The notes beneath the pieces were generated by a model. The model worked only from the letters and a program-made list of their open reading frames with translations, ran no database searches and was not told the DNA's origin. Below, in pieces: positions 18,455 through 26,543 of a stretch of 64,000 bases of DNA. Made by a program: the position numbers and the translations under genes. Source of the stretch: Halolamina rubra (GTDB lineage Archaea; Halobacteriota; Halobacteria; Halobacteriales; Haloferacaceae). Where the stretch lies: contig NZ_BBJN01000030.1 in assembly GCF_000739555.1 (NCBI RefSeq), positions 1 through 64,000 on the forward strand, read 5' to 3'. Position 1 is the first letter of the stretch, and the number at the start of each line of letters is the position of its first letter.

Positions 18455-19410
18455 ATGAACCGACAGCGTCCCGACCGCCGGCGACACGCGGGGCGACCGT
18501 GAGCCACGCCGCCCGCGGGAAGCCGAGCCGCTACGCGTTCTCGACCCGCCGCGTCGCGTTCGACGGCCGGCACGGCCACCTGTTCACCCCCGACCGGCCC
18601 GCGGACGCGCCAGTCGTGGTGCTCGCCCCCGGCGCCGGGCTCCCGTGGCGGGAAGCGCTCGAGCCGACGGCCGAGCGCCTCGCCGCCCGCGGCTACGCCG
18701 CCCTCGCGTTCGACCACCGCGGCTTCGGCCACGTCGGCGGCGACCGCCTGCTCTCGCCGGGCCGCCAGCGCGCCGATCTCGACGCCGCCGTCGAGGCGGC
18801 CCGCGACGCCCCGGAGGTCGACGGCGACCGCCTCGCGCTCTGGGGGATGGATCTCTCCGCGGGGACGGCGCTCGCGGCCGCCGCCGACGCCGTCGCCGTC
18901 GACGCCGTGATCGCTCGCTTCCCCGTGCTCGACGGGTCGACGCTGCTCCCCTCGTGGCTCCGACCCCGCCTCGGCGGGCTGGCCCGTGGCGTGGCTGACT
19001 ACCCCGTCTCGGCGCTGGGCCGGCTCCGCGGCGTCGACGCCGACGAGCGTGGAGTGCGCGTCCCGCTGTTCGGCGCCCCCGACGAGCTGGCGGCGATCGC
19101 CGCCGACGGCGCCGCCCGCGAGGTCCGGGAGCTGCTCGGGCGCGAGCCCGGGACCACCCCCGCGCGCTCGCTCGTAAAGCTCCAGCGCCACGACGTGGGC
19201 GAGGCCGTCGAGAATCGCTCCTGCCCAGCGCTGTTCGTCGCCGGCGAGGACGACGCGGTGGCGCCGCCCGAGTCGGTCGTCGCCGCGAGCGAGGACGTCC
19301 GGAATGCCTCGCTGGTCCGGGTGCCGACCACCCACTACGGCGCGCTCGCCGGCGAGGCGCTCGAGCGGACGCTGAACCACGAACTCGCCTTCCTCGACGC
19401 CGAACTGTAG
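18455..19410 (+). pseudogene. Alpha/beta hydrolase (dienelactone-hydrolase-like), frameshift near the 5' end
   Basis: From GTG 18499 the frame encodes an alpha/beta hydrolase: oxyanion region LAPGAGLPWREA, strand AFDHRGFGHVGGDR, acid region GEDDAVAPPES and a final His in TTHYGALAG. The leaderless ATG at 18455 is out of frame and reaches TGA after 15 codons. One extra G in the GGGG at 18490-18493 joins MNRQRPDRRRHAG to ATVSHAARGKPSRY, giving 318 residues. The nucleophile elbow reads LWGMDLSAG: the usual Ser (G-x-S-x-G) is Asp. Haloalkane dehalogenases use Asp there, but the surrounding fold features are dienelactone-hydrolase-like, so the activity is unclear. Confidence 0.75.
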
Positions 19411-19467
19411 CGGTTCCGGGACCCGAACGGCACAAAACACTTGTTCCCGTCCGGAGACCTGTAACCC

Positions 19468-20463
19468 ATGGACAACGAACGAGCCCTCCTCGGCGGCGCC
19501 GTCGCCGTCGTCGTCGTCGCCCTCCTCGCGGCAGCGGTGGTCCCCGGCGCGGTCGCGCCGCCCGACGACGACCCCGTCCGTCCCGGGCCGGTGCGCGTCG
19601 TCGACGCCGACATCGCGACGGGGGAGATCACGGGGCAGACCGCGGAACTCGACCTGTTCGCGACGCTCGACCACCGCGGCAACCCCGCGGAGAACGTGAC
19701 GGTGCGCTTCGAGGCGACCGACACGGAGTCCGGCCTGCTCGTCGCCGAGGACGTGGTCACCGTCGGCGACCTGACTGCCGAGGGCGAGCGCCGCGTCTCG
19801 ACCACGCTCACGGTCCCCCGCGAGGGCGGCTACGAGCTCGAGGGCGTCGTCTACCGCAACGGGACGCGCGTCGACGAGTTCAGCCGGCGGGTCAGCGGCG
19901 TCGAGGCGCTGACGCCCCCCTACGCCGAGTCGAACGTGAGCTTCGTCGACGATCCCGTGCTCGAACCGGTGACGGTGTCGATCGTCGACGCCGGCGAGGA
20001 GCGCACGACGCTGGAGCTCGGCGGCTGGCTCACCGCGGCCGGCCCCAGCGAGTCGGACTCGCTGTCGGTCACCTTCGTCGTCCGGCAGGCAGAGTCGAAC
20101 GTCGTCGCCGCCCGGCGCAGCGTCGACGCCGGCGGGCTGGCCGAGGGCCGCAGCGAGACGGTGACGGCGGAGGTGTCGGTGCCCAGCGAGTACAACTACT
20201 ACGTCGACGCGATCCTCACCCGCGACGGCGTGATCGTCGACACCGCCGCCGGCGTGGTGAACCTCGACCCCACGGAGACGATCGACCGCGACGAGACTCG
20301 ACGGGAGGTCGAGTTCAACGCCAGCGACTTCGACCGCGACGACGGGGCACCGGACCGCCCGACGGGAACCGAACAGACGGCCGCACAGACGCCCGGCTTC
20401 GGCCCGGTCGTCGCCGTCCTCGCGCTCCTGACTGCGGGCCTGCTGGCCCGGGGGCGACGATGA
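19468..20463 (+). CDS. Secreted PGF-CTERM surface protein with repeated beta domains
   Basis: A 331-residue exported protein. An N-terminal hydrophobic segment (residues 8-30) is followed by two Ig-like or DUF7490-like beta modules (about 40-150 and 155-275), a Thr/Asp-rich linker, and the C-terminal tripartite signal PGF-hydrophobic-RGRR. That signal is the PGF-CTERM motif recognised by archaeosortase A in haloarchaea, so the protein is probably lipid-anchored on the cell surface. It overlaps the next gene by ATGA. Confidence 0.82.
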   Translation: MDNERALLGGAVAVVVVALLAAAVVPGAVAPPDDDPVRPGPVRVVDADIATGEITGQTAELDLFATLDHRGNPAENVTVRFEATDTESGLLVAEDVVTVGDLTAEGERRVSTTLTVPREGGYELEGVVYRNGTRVDEFSRRVSGVEALTPPYAESNVSFVDDPVLEPVTVSIVDAGEERTTLELGGWLTAAGPSESDSLSVTFVVRQAESNVVAARRSVDAGGLAEGRSETVTAEVSVPSEYNYYVDAILTRDGVIVDTAAGVVNLDPTETIDRDETRREVEFNASDFDRDDGAPDRPTGTEQTAAQTPGFGPVVAVLALLTAGLLARGRR

Positions 20464-20867
20464 GTGAAGACGAACGGCCGGCCGACGGCGCCGACGAACC
20501 GACCGACGACCGATCCACCACGGAGGACACCATGACCGACACAGCCGCCGACGACGGTGCCGCGAACCGAGCGAGCGAGGAGCGAACCGGTGAGAACGGG
20601 GGCGCCAAACCCGGCACGATCGCAGGAGACGAACCCGAGGGTGACGAAGGCCGGGACCTGCGGCGCACGCTGAACTACGTGCTGCTCGCGGGGCTCTCGC
20701 TGCTGGCGCTGATCGCGACGCTGCAGCTGTACCTGAACGTCTCCTCGGCGATCAACCAGTGGATCAGCCACGAGTACCGGTCGCTGTTCCAGGCGGCGTT
20801 CAACCTGGTCGTGCTGCTGCTGGTGGGGACGGGAATGGTGTGGCAGGTGCGGCGGCTGCGGGACTGA
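20460..20867 (+). CDS. Small two-TM membrane protein with acidic disordered N-terminus
   Basis: A 135-residue protein. Residues 1-65 are acidic, E/D/G-rich and probably disordered. Two hydrophobic segments follow (about 69-91 and 107-128), ending VRRLRD. It resembles the haloarchaeal DUF8060 type, though I am not certain. The start ATG overlaps the PGF-CTERM gene, so the two are coexpressed and may work together at the membrane. Confidence 0.72.
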   Translation: MSEDERPADGADEPTDDRSTTEDTMTDTAADDGAANRASEERTGENGGAKPGTIAGDEPEGDEGRDLRRTLNYVLLAGLSLLALIATLQLYLNVSSAINQWISHEYRSLFQAAFNLVVLLLVGTGMVWQVRRLRD

Positions 20868-21719
20868 CTACGGCGACACCGTCCACCAGAGCGCGACGAC
20901 GACCAGCCCGCCGAGGAGCGTCGACGCCACCGCGTGCAGGCGCAGGCGGTCCAGCACCGCGTGGGCGTCGGCGTCGACGCTCAGCGCGTCGTGGACCTCG
21001 CTCCCCAGCTCACACCGCGGGAGGAAGTCCATCGCGACGTGGAGGAACACGCCCGTCGCGAAGCCGAACACGAGCCCGTTGATCGCCGGCGAGGCGGGCA
21101 GCGTGACCGCGCTCGCGAGCACCGCGACGACGCCGACGCCGGCCGCCGGCAGCAGGATCGGGAGCCACGAGCGGTCGTTCCGGGTGAGTCGGTCCGCGAC
21201 CGCGTAGCCCGCCGGCCCCTTGTGGGAGACGATCGCGACGCCCAGCAGCGGCCCCAGTTCGGGCATGTTGCCGTAGACGATTCCGATGATCGCCCCCGCG
21301 GCGGCCGCGTGGGCGGTCAACTGCGCCACCGTCGCGTCCATCGGCAGCTCGACGTGGGAGAGCCGGTGGCCGATCGCGTGGCCCGCGAAGCCGACGATCA
21401 CGCCGCTCGCCACACCGAGTCCGCCGAACCGGAGGTGGTGGTTCAGCGCGTCCGGCAGCAGGAACAGGCCGACGCTGACGATCATCGCGCCGCTGGCCAG
21501 TCCGGAGCCCCAGACCAGCGCGCCCGGCTGCTTCTCGTCGGTTCGCAGCGCCAGCGCGACGCCGCCGACCATCGCCGCGAACGCGACCCAGCCGATCTGG
21601 ATCGGCTTCCACGCGCCCGTGGCGGCCGCGATCGCCGTTGCTCCCAGCAGCGACAGCACCCCGATCGCGCCGACGATCCGCTCGCCGCGACGGGACTGCG
21701 GCGTTCCCTCTGTATCCAT
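20868..21719 (-). CDS. ZIP-family metal transporter
   Basis: A 283-residue protein with about eight hydrophobic segments. TM4/TM5-type metal-binding features are visible as LTAHAAAAGAIIGIVYGNMPE and ISHKGPAGYAVADRL, with LHVAMDFLPRCE later. Family members import zinc, iron or other divalent metals down the gradient; the metal here is not evident. The stop is convergent with the DUF8060-like gene, with no gap. Confidence 0.8.
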   Translation of the reverse strand: MDTEGTPQSRRGERIVGAIGVLSLLGATAIAAATGAWKPIQIGWVAFAAMVGGVALALRTDEKQPGALVWGSGLASGAMIVSVGLFLLPDALNHHLRFGGLGVASGVIVGFAGHAIGHRLSHVELPMDATVAQLTAHAAAAGAIIGIVYGNMPELGPLLGVAIVSHKGPAGYAVADRLTRNDRSWLPILLPAAGVGVVAVLASAVTLPASPAINGLVFGFATGVFLHVAMDFLPRCELGSEVHDALSVDADAHAVLDRLRLHAVASTLLGGLVVVALWWTVSP

Positions 21720-21742
21720 CTGTTATGAACTACGGGACCGAA

Positions 21743-21751
21743 GTTAATAAC
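21743..21751 (-). promoter_or_regulatory. TATA box of the ZIP transporter gene
   Basis: Minus-strand GTTATTAAC lies 24-32 bases before the ATG at 21719. It is self-complementary over most of its length. Confidence 0.6.
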
Positions 21752-21766
21752 GCCCCCGGTCGCGGC

Positions 21767-23002
21767 TCAGCGCGGCAGCTTCTCGGGATCGCCGTCGTGA
21801 CGGATGTACTCGACGGCGATCCCCGTGATCGGCGCGTCCGAGGCGTCGGCGGCGTCGCGGGCGGCGTCGAGGTAGGACTCGGTGATCGACACCACGGCGT
21901 CGGCGGCCGCGGCGTCGCTCTCGGCCAGCAGGTACTCCGCGGTGACGGGGGTGAGCTGGCCCTCCCGCACGTCCGCCGCGAAGTCGTCCACGTCGTCGAG
22001 CCAGATCTGGGCGCCGACGATCGACAGCACCACCGCGCGCTCGAACTCCGGGGAGAGCTCGATGCCGGCCTCGCGGAACATCTCCACCATCCCGTGGTAG
22101 ATGACGCCGACGCGGCCGTACTGGGTGCGGAGGTAGGGGAGGTCGAGCTCGGCGGTCTCGAACAGCGCCGGCGGCTCGTCGAACGCGGCGTGCTTGTACT
22201 CCGCCCGCAGCGCCTCGCGGGCGGTCTCGGGGTCGCGGTTCCCGTTCTCGCCGTCCACGTCCGCGGCGGTCACGTCGGCGACGGCGTCGGCTTCGGCGGC
22301 GGCGACGGCGTCGGCCATCAGCTCCCGGAAGTGGGGGTCGCGGTCCTGGTGGGCCTCCGAGCGCTCGACGGCGTCGTCGTACGACGCCCGCACCGCGTCG
22401 TCGAACGCGGCGAACTGCTCCTGCACCGCGGCCTGCAGCACCTCCTGGGCGATCTCGGCGACCCGGGCGCGGTCCTCGACCGCGAAGTCGACCGCGAAAT
22501 CCCCGTACTCCTCGTCGTTGATCGCGTCGCGCATGTCGCCGTCGAGCAGGGCGACGACGACGAGTTCGGCCACCTCGCGGGCGCGGCGGGTCTCGCGGAC
22601 CAGATCGGCGGGGTCGGCGTCGGCCGCGGATCGGCGGCGGCGGAGCCGCGAGATCGGGTCGGTCGCGCGCCGGCCCGAGATCGGATCGACGCCGGGCGGC
22701 GTCGCGGCGCTGGCCCGCCGGTAGACGTGGGCGAGCGTGAGCTCGACGGGGAGCGTGAGCTTCGTGTCGTAGTCGAACTCGACCGACTCGCGGCCGAACT
22801 CGTCGGCGAGGGCGGCCTCCACGTCGGCGTAAGCGTCCTCGATTATCGCTTCCACCTCGGCCTCGACGCGCCGCTGGAGGCGGATCGCCCTGAGCTCGAG
22901 CGAGCCGCCGGCCGCGTAGTGGCTGAACACCGCGCGGGCGGGCGTGGGGAGCGCGTCGACGCCCGCGAGCCGGTCGGCGATCCCGCGGAGCGGTCCGGAC
23001 AT
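21767..23002 (-). CDS. Conserved haloarchaeal protein of unknown function (411 aa)
   Basis: I do not recognise a named family. The ATG at 23002 gives MSGPLRGIADRLAGVDALPTP; the longer open frame upstream overlaps the divergent gene and is rejected. The protein is mostly alpha-helical, acidic and soluble, with helices rich in A/E/D/R (VEAIIEDAYADVEAALADEF) and a low-complexity stretch around residues 240-265. The ORF begins 85 bases from the divergent lipid gene, which suggests shared regulation and perhaps a role in lipid or envelope biology; this is inference only. Confidence 0.7.
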   Translation of the reverse strand: MSGPLRGIADRLAGVDALPTPARAVFSHYAAGGSLELRAIRLQRRVEAEVEAIIEDAYADVEAALADEFGRESVEFDYDTKLTLPVELTLAHVYRRASAATPPGVDPISGRRATDPISRLRRRRSAADADPADLVRETRRAREVAELVVVALLDGDMRDAINDEEYGDFAVDFAVEDRARVAEIAQEVLQAAVQEQFAAFDDAVRASYDDAVERSEAHQDRDPHFRELMADAVAAAEADAVADVTAADVDGENGNRDPETAREALRAEYKHAAFDEPPALFETAELDLPYLRTQYGRVGVIYHGMVEMFREAGIELSPEFERAVVLSIVGAQIWLDDVDDFAADVREGQLTPVTAEYLLAESDAAAADAVVSITESYLDAARDAADASDAPITGIAVEYIRHDGDPEKLPR

Positions 23003-23024
23003 GGGACGGAGTGAGCCGACCAGC

Positions 23025-23062
23025 GGTTTGAAGCTGTCCATCCCCGAACCGACCGGGTTTTT
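23025..23062. promoter_or_regulatory. Divergent promoters of the 411-aa gene and the GGGPS-family gene
   Basis: Minus-strand CTTCAAACC (23025-23033) is about 27 bases before ATG 23002. Plus-strand GGGTTTTT (23055-23062) is about 27 bases before ATG 23087. The two TATA-like boxes are only ~25 bp apart. Confidence 0.5.
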
Positions 23063-23086
23063 GCCTCCCGGCAGCGAGGTGTCGGT

Positions 23087-24346
23087 ATGCGACGGGATCT
23101 CGCCGCGTGGGGGGAGCGCGCGGTCGACGCCGCGCGGCTGCTCGCCCGGAGCGCGCTCGACACGAATCCGGTGCCCGACTGGGACCACGTGACGAAAGTC
23201 GACCCCGAGGGCGCGAAGAAGCTCCCGCTGCTGTACCCGCTCTGGCTCGCCGAGACCGACGCCGTCTCCGTCGGCGGCTCCTCTGACGTGACGCCGGCGA
23301 ACACCGCGGCCGCGTTCGACCTGCTGGCGCCGCTGTCGACGCCGGTCTGTCACGAGCCCAGCGGCGCCGACCACGTCACCGAGGGGAGCCACGACGCCGC
23401 CGACCTGCTGCTCGTGCCGGAGGTGCTCAACGGCGACAGCGAGGCGCTCGTCGGCACGCTGGGCACGGCGATCGAGAGCGTCCGCGAGGAGCTGGCGCCC
23501 GGGCTGATCCGCCGGAAGGCGTCGTGGCTCCCGAACCGCGTCGCCGACTGGCTCGCGGGCGTGGCCACCTCGCTTTTGCTCTCGGAGGCCGCCTTCGAGG
23601 CGTACATCGTCCAGAACCCCGACAGCGCGGCGGCCCGCGAATCCGGCGTCGGCCCCGACGACCTGCTCGACCCGACCGACGCCAAGCGCCGGGCGATGGC
23701 CGCCGACCGCCACCTGGACTCGGAGATCGTCTACCTCGAGTACTCGGGCACGTTCGGCGGCGACGAGGCCGTCGAGATCCTGGAACGGATGGACGGCGCG
23801 CTGGTTCGCTCGCGGGTCTGGTACGGCGGCGGGCTCGCGAACGCCGAGGACGTGCGGGCGGTGCGGGAGGCCGGCGCCGACACCGTCGTCGTCGGCGACG
23901 CGTTCCACCGCGTGGCCGAGCGGGAGGCCGAGCTGCTCTCGGCAGCGACCGCGGAACTCGACGCCGACGCGGCCCCCGAGACGATCCGGGAGTGGGTCGG
24001 CGAGCGCGTCGACGCCGACGGCCCGGGCGCGCGCTTCCTCTCGACCGTGCCGGGCGTCGACGACCCGGTCGCGCTGGCGCGGGAGTACACCGGCACGACC
24101 GTGCGCGCGTGGCTGGAGCTGCGAGCGCGGTCCGAGCGCGCCCGCGAGGGCAGCGAGAACCCGAGCGTCGAGGTCGACGACACCGCGCTCCGGGCGGCGC
24201 TGGCGCCGGTCGTCGACGACCCCGACGCGCTGGCGGCGACGATCGGCCGGGCGGCGCTGGACGGGCAGAACGAGCGGGCGGGCGACGGCTCCCGCCAGTC
24301 CGAACAGCTCAGCGCCTCGCTGGTCGACGCCGGAGCGTCACACTAA
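23087..24346 (+). CDS. Geranylgeranylglyceryl phosphate synthase family (PcrB/GGGPS) with C-terminal extension
   Basis: The first ~280 residues carry the GGGPS/PcrB TIM-barrel signatures: HVTKVDPEGAKKLP, ETDAVSVGGSSDVT, IVYLEYSGTFGG and VWYGGGLANAEDVRAVREAG with TVVVGDAFH. The enzyme joins sn-glycerol-1-phosphate to geranylgeranyl (or related) diphosphate, the first ether-bond step of archaeal lipids. At 419 residues it is far longer than the usual 220-260; the extra C-terminal ~130 residues are Ala/Asp/Glu-rich helices of unknown role. Mevalonate kinase and isopentenyl phosphate kinase, which feed this pathway, lie at 40.4-42.1 kb. Confidence 0.85.
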   Translation: MRRDLAAWGERAVDAARLLARSALDTNPVPDWDHVTKVDPEGAKKLPLLYPLWLAETDAVSVGGSSDVTPANTAAAFDLLAPLSTPVCHEPSGADHVTEGSHDAADLLLVPEVLNGDSEALVGTLGTAIESVREELAPGLIRRKASWLPNRVADWLAGVATSLLLSEAAFEAYIVQNPDSAAARESGVGPDDLLDPTDAKRRAMAADRHLDSEIVYLEYSGTFGGDEAVEILERMDGALVRSRVWYGGGLANAEDVRAVREAGADTVVVGDAFHRVAEREAELLSAATAELDADAAPETIREWVGERVDADGPGARFLSTVPGVDDPVALAREYTGTTVRAWLELRARSERAREGSENPSVEVDDTALRAALAPVVDDPDALAATIGRAALDGQNERAGDGSRQSEQLSASLVDAGASH

Positions 24347-24372
24347 CGTAGCCGCCGGCCGCGAGCGAGCGT

Positions 24373-24549
24373 ATGGTCGAGACAGCCGACACCGGATTCG
24401 TTCTCGGAACCGGACTGCTCGTGTGGGTCGCCGCCGTCACCGCCGTCGACGGCTGGGGCGAGCCGGCGATCGCGTTCTGGGGGGCGGTGCTGACCCTCGG
24501 CGTCGCCGGCGCATTCCTGGCGGCCGAGGCGGTGGAACTGCCGAGCTGA
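24373..24549 (+). CDS. 58-aa two-TM membrane protein
   Basis: ATG at 24373 to TGA at 24547-24549. The sequence MVETADTGFVLGTGLLVWVA starts the first hydrophobic segment; the second is FWGAVLTLGVAGAFLAAE. Codon usage has strong third-position GC bias like real genes here, which supports expression. It sits between the GGGPS-family gene (26 bases upstream) and udk. No function can be assigned. Confidence 0.6.
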   Translation: MVETADTGFVLGTGLLVWVAAVTAVDGWGEPAIAFWGAVLTLGVAGAFLAAEAVELPS

Positions 24550-24562
24550 CGCCGAAACAGCA

Positions 24563-24571
24563 GTTTGAAAC
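24563..24571 (+). promoter_or_regulatory. TATA-like box of udk
   Basis: GTTTGAAAC, 25-33 bases before the ATG at 24596, within an otherwise GC-rich gap. Confidence 0.55.
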
Positions 24572-24595
24572 GCCGCGCTCTCCTCGCACCGTCCG

Positions 24596-25285
24596 ATGAG
24601 TATCCCCTCGTTCGTGGTCGGCATCGCCGGCGGCACCGGCGCCGGCAAGACCACGGTCGCCCGCCTGATCACCGAGAGCGTCGGGGAGTCGGTGACCCGC
24701 ATCCCGCTGGACAACTACTACGAGGATCTGAGCCACCTCGACCGCGATGAGCGGGAGGAGATCAACTACGACCACCCCGAGGCGTTCGAGTGGGAGCTCC
24801 TCCGTGAGCACCTCCGGCAGCTCTCGGAGGGCCAGTCCGTGGAGATGCCCCAGTACGACTTCGAGATCCACAACCGCAAGGACGAGCGCGTCACGGTGCT
24901 CCCGACCGACGTGATCATCGTCGAGGGGATCCTCGCGCTGTACGACGAGACGATCAACGACATGATGGATCTCCGGCTGTACGTCGAGACCGACGCAGAC
25001 GTGCGGATCCTCCGGCGGATCAAGCGCGACGTGGTCCAGCGCGGCCGGGAGCTGGAGCACGTGATCGACCAGTACCTCTCGACGGTGAAACCGATGCACG
25101 AGCAGTTCATCGAGCCGACGAAGAAACACGCCGACCTGATCATTCCCGAGGGCGCGAACTCGGTGGCGGTCAACCTGCTGGAGGAGAAGATCGAGGCAGA
25201 GATCGAGGGCGAGGGGACCCGCACGTGGGAGCGCGGCTCGATCGAGCAGCAGCTGGGCGAGCGGATGTCGCTGGACGACCAGTAG
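24596..25285 (+). CDS. udk: Uridine kinase
   Basis: This 229-residue P-loop kinase salvages uridine and cytidine to the monophosphates. The Walker A motif GGTGAGKT is at residues 12-19. Other family motifs are PLDNYYEDLSHLDRDER, YDHPEAFEW, PQYDFEIHNR and VIIVEGILALYDE. The length is slightly longer than the usual ~210 because of an acidic C-terminal tail. It ends 32 bases from the convergent DUF7260-like gene. Confidence 0.93.
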   Translation: MSIPSFVVGIAGGTGAGKTTVARLITESVGESVTRIPLDNYYEDLSHLDRDEREEINYDHPEAFEWELLREHLRQLSEGQSVEMPQYDFEIHNRKDERVTVLPTDVIIVEGILALYDETINDMMDLRLYVETDADVRILRRIKRDVVQRGRELEHVIDQYLSTVKPMHEQFIEPTKKHADLIIPEGANSVAVNLLEEKIEAEIEGEGTRTWERGSIEQQLGERMSLDDQ

Positions 25286-25317
25286 CCTCGTCCGTCGGCC
25301 AACCCGGTTCTCGACGC

Positions 25318-26109
25318 CTACCCCCGTCGAGTGAGGTGATCGCGAACCGCGCGCTGACAGTCCGCCAGCAGGTCGTACAGCCGCGTCACCGTCGACAGCA
25401 CCGGGTAGACGACCGGGAACGGGCTGTAGAGATACCGGACGAGCGAGCGGTGGCTCACGTCGGCCGACTCGTTCCGACCCGTCGTCGACAGCAGTAGTTC
25501 CTGCCGCTCGGCGAGGAGTCGCTCACACCGCTCGCGGTGGTCGGCGAGGTGCTCGTGCCGGTCGCGGAGCGCGTCGAACCCCAGCGACGACAGCGGCGTC
25601 TCGTCGGCGGCCGCGAGCCACTCGGTCACCTCGTCGACGGTGTCGCCGACCGAGCGAAGCGACGCGGCCTCCCGTTCGAGCGCGTCGAGCGTCGCCTCGA
25701 TCCCCCGGCCGCGCTCGCGGGCCGCCGTGAGCACGGCCCGCTTCGTCCCGGCGGTGAACCCCGTCTCGGTCGTCGGCGCCAGCGCGAGCGCGATCCCGTC
25801 GCCGAGCTCCGCCCGGATCGTCTCCAGCAGCGGCTCCTCGCCCACGTCGTCGACGCTGTACGGCCGGACCGTCTCGGCGAACGCCGCCCGGACCCGCTTT
25901 AGCGCCCCACCGCCGGCGTCGGTGCGAGCGCTCCGCACCGCGACGCCGCCGGGGGCACTGGCGGCGGCGCGGGCCCCCTGGCCCATCTCGGTCGCCGACA
26001 GCGACGCCACGCGACTCCGGAACTCCTCGTACGCCGCCGCCTCGTCGGCGAGCAGCTCCCGCTCGCGGTCGACCGCCTCGCGAGCGCGGTCGACGTGGGT
26101 CTCGATCAC
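25318..26109 (-). CDS. DUF7260-like coiled-coil protein
   Basis: A 263-residue protein that resembles the haloarchaeal DUF7260 family. It is helical, with heptad-like stretches at residues 1-45 and 130-200 (RERGRGIEATLDALEREAASL, RDRHEHLADHRERCERLL), and one weakly hydrophobic stretch near residue 230. No catalytic motif is visible. The start ATG overlaps the stop of the upstream small gene by ATGA. The operon promoter carries two DtxR-like boxes, so metal-dependent expression is likely. Confidence 0.7.
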   Translation of the reverse strand: MIETHVDRAREAVDRERELLADEAAAYEEFRSRVASLSATEMGQGARAAASAPGGVAVRSARTDAGGGALKRVRAAFAETVRPYSVDDVGEEPLLETIRAELGDGIALALAPTTETGFTAGTKRAVLTAARERGRGIEATLDALEREAASLRSVGDTVDEVTEWLAAADETPLSSLGFDALRDRHEHLADHRERCERLLAERQELLLSTTGRNESADVSHRSLVRYLYSPFPVVYPVLSTVTRLYDLLADCQRAVRDHLTRRG

Positions 26110-26402
26110 CGCTGCACCCCCGAGGCGGACTCGTCGGGCGTCGACGACGGGCTCACGCCGCCCGTCTCGCGCGGCCGGCGGACGACGATGTCGTACCGGG
26201 GGAGCTCGGGGTCGTACCCCCGGAGCACCGTCCGGTACTCCGCCGTGAGCCGGGCGGCCCGCTCGGCCTCACCGCGGCTCTCGAACCGACAGCCGTCCGC
26301 CGGCACCGGCCGGTCGCCGTAGCGACTGCAGACGAGGTAGTACTCCCCGCGCTCGCTGGCGAGCGACTCGATCCGCTGCCGGAGCCGGTACAGCTCGGTC
26401 AT
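26106..26402 (-). CDS. Small DUF7552-like protein (98 aa)
   Basis: Starts MTELYRLRQRIESLASERGEYYLVCSRYGDRPVPADG, with a short helix followed by a two- or three-strand motif and the RFESRGEAERAARLTAEYR helix. The C-terminus is a disordered S/T/P/E tail. It resembles the haloarchaeal DUF7552 type; function unknown. Middle gene of a three-gene set (26506 to 25318) with ATGA overlaps at both ends, which implies tight coupling with the DUF7260-like protein. Confidence 0.68.
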   Translation of the reverse strand: MTELYRLRQRIESLASERGEYYLVCSRYGDRPVPADGCRFESRGEAERAARLTAEYRTVLRGYDPELPRYDIVVRRPRETGGVSPSSTPDESASGVQR

Positions 26403-26506
26403 GGGTCGCCCCCGCGTCGACGCCGAGACGGTCCCGCGATCGACTCGCGCTCACCGCTCGAGGCTCCCGCCGACGGGGGTTCGGCCAGGGTGTCCGCGGC
26501 GCGCAT
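26399..26506 (-). CDS. 35-aa leader ORF of the DUF7552-DUF7260 operon
   Basis: ATG at 26506 to a TGA that overlaps the next ATG (ATGA at 26399-26402). The product, beginning MRAADTLAEPPSAGASSGER, is polar and disordered. It starts four bases past the first palindromic box, at the place expected for a leaderless mRNA start. It may be a small protein or a coupling leader; conservation would decide. Confidence 0.45.
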   Translation of the reverse strand: MRAADTLAEPPSAGASSGERESIAGPSRRRRGGDP

Positions 26507-26510
26507 GCTG

Positions 26511-26526
26511 TTTAGGCCTGCCTAAA
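26511..26526. promoter_or_regulatory. DtxR-like operator box 1
   Basis: TTTAGGC-CT-GCCTAAA is a perfect 16-bp palindrome. It matches the TTAGGnnnnnCCTAA half-site style of DtxR/IdeR-family metal-dependent repressors, which haloarchaea use for iron and manganese genes. It abuts the start of the 35-aa ORF, so a bound repressor would block initiation. Confidence 0.7.
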
Positions 26527-26543
26527 GACACATAGTCGTTTCG

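Noticed and set aside
18307-18498. TTG start at 18307 for the alpha/beta hydrolase
   Set aside because: TTG is rare, the added sequence has no hydrolase similarity, and a better promoter-ATG pair exists at 18425/18455.
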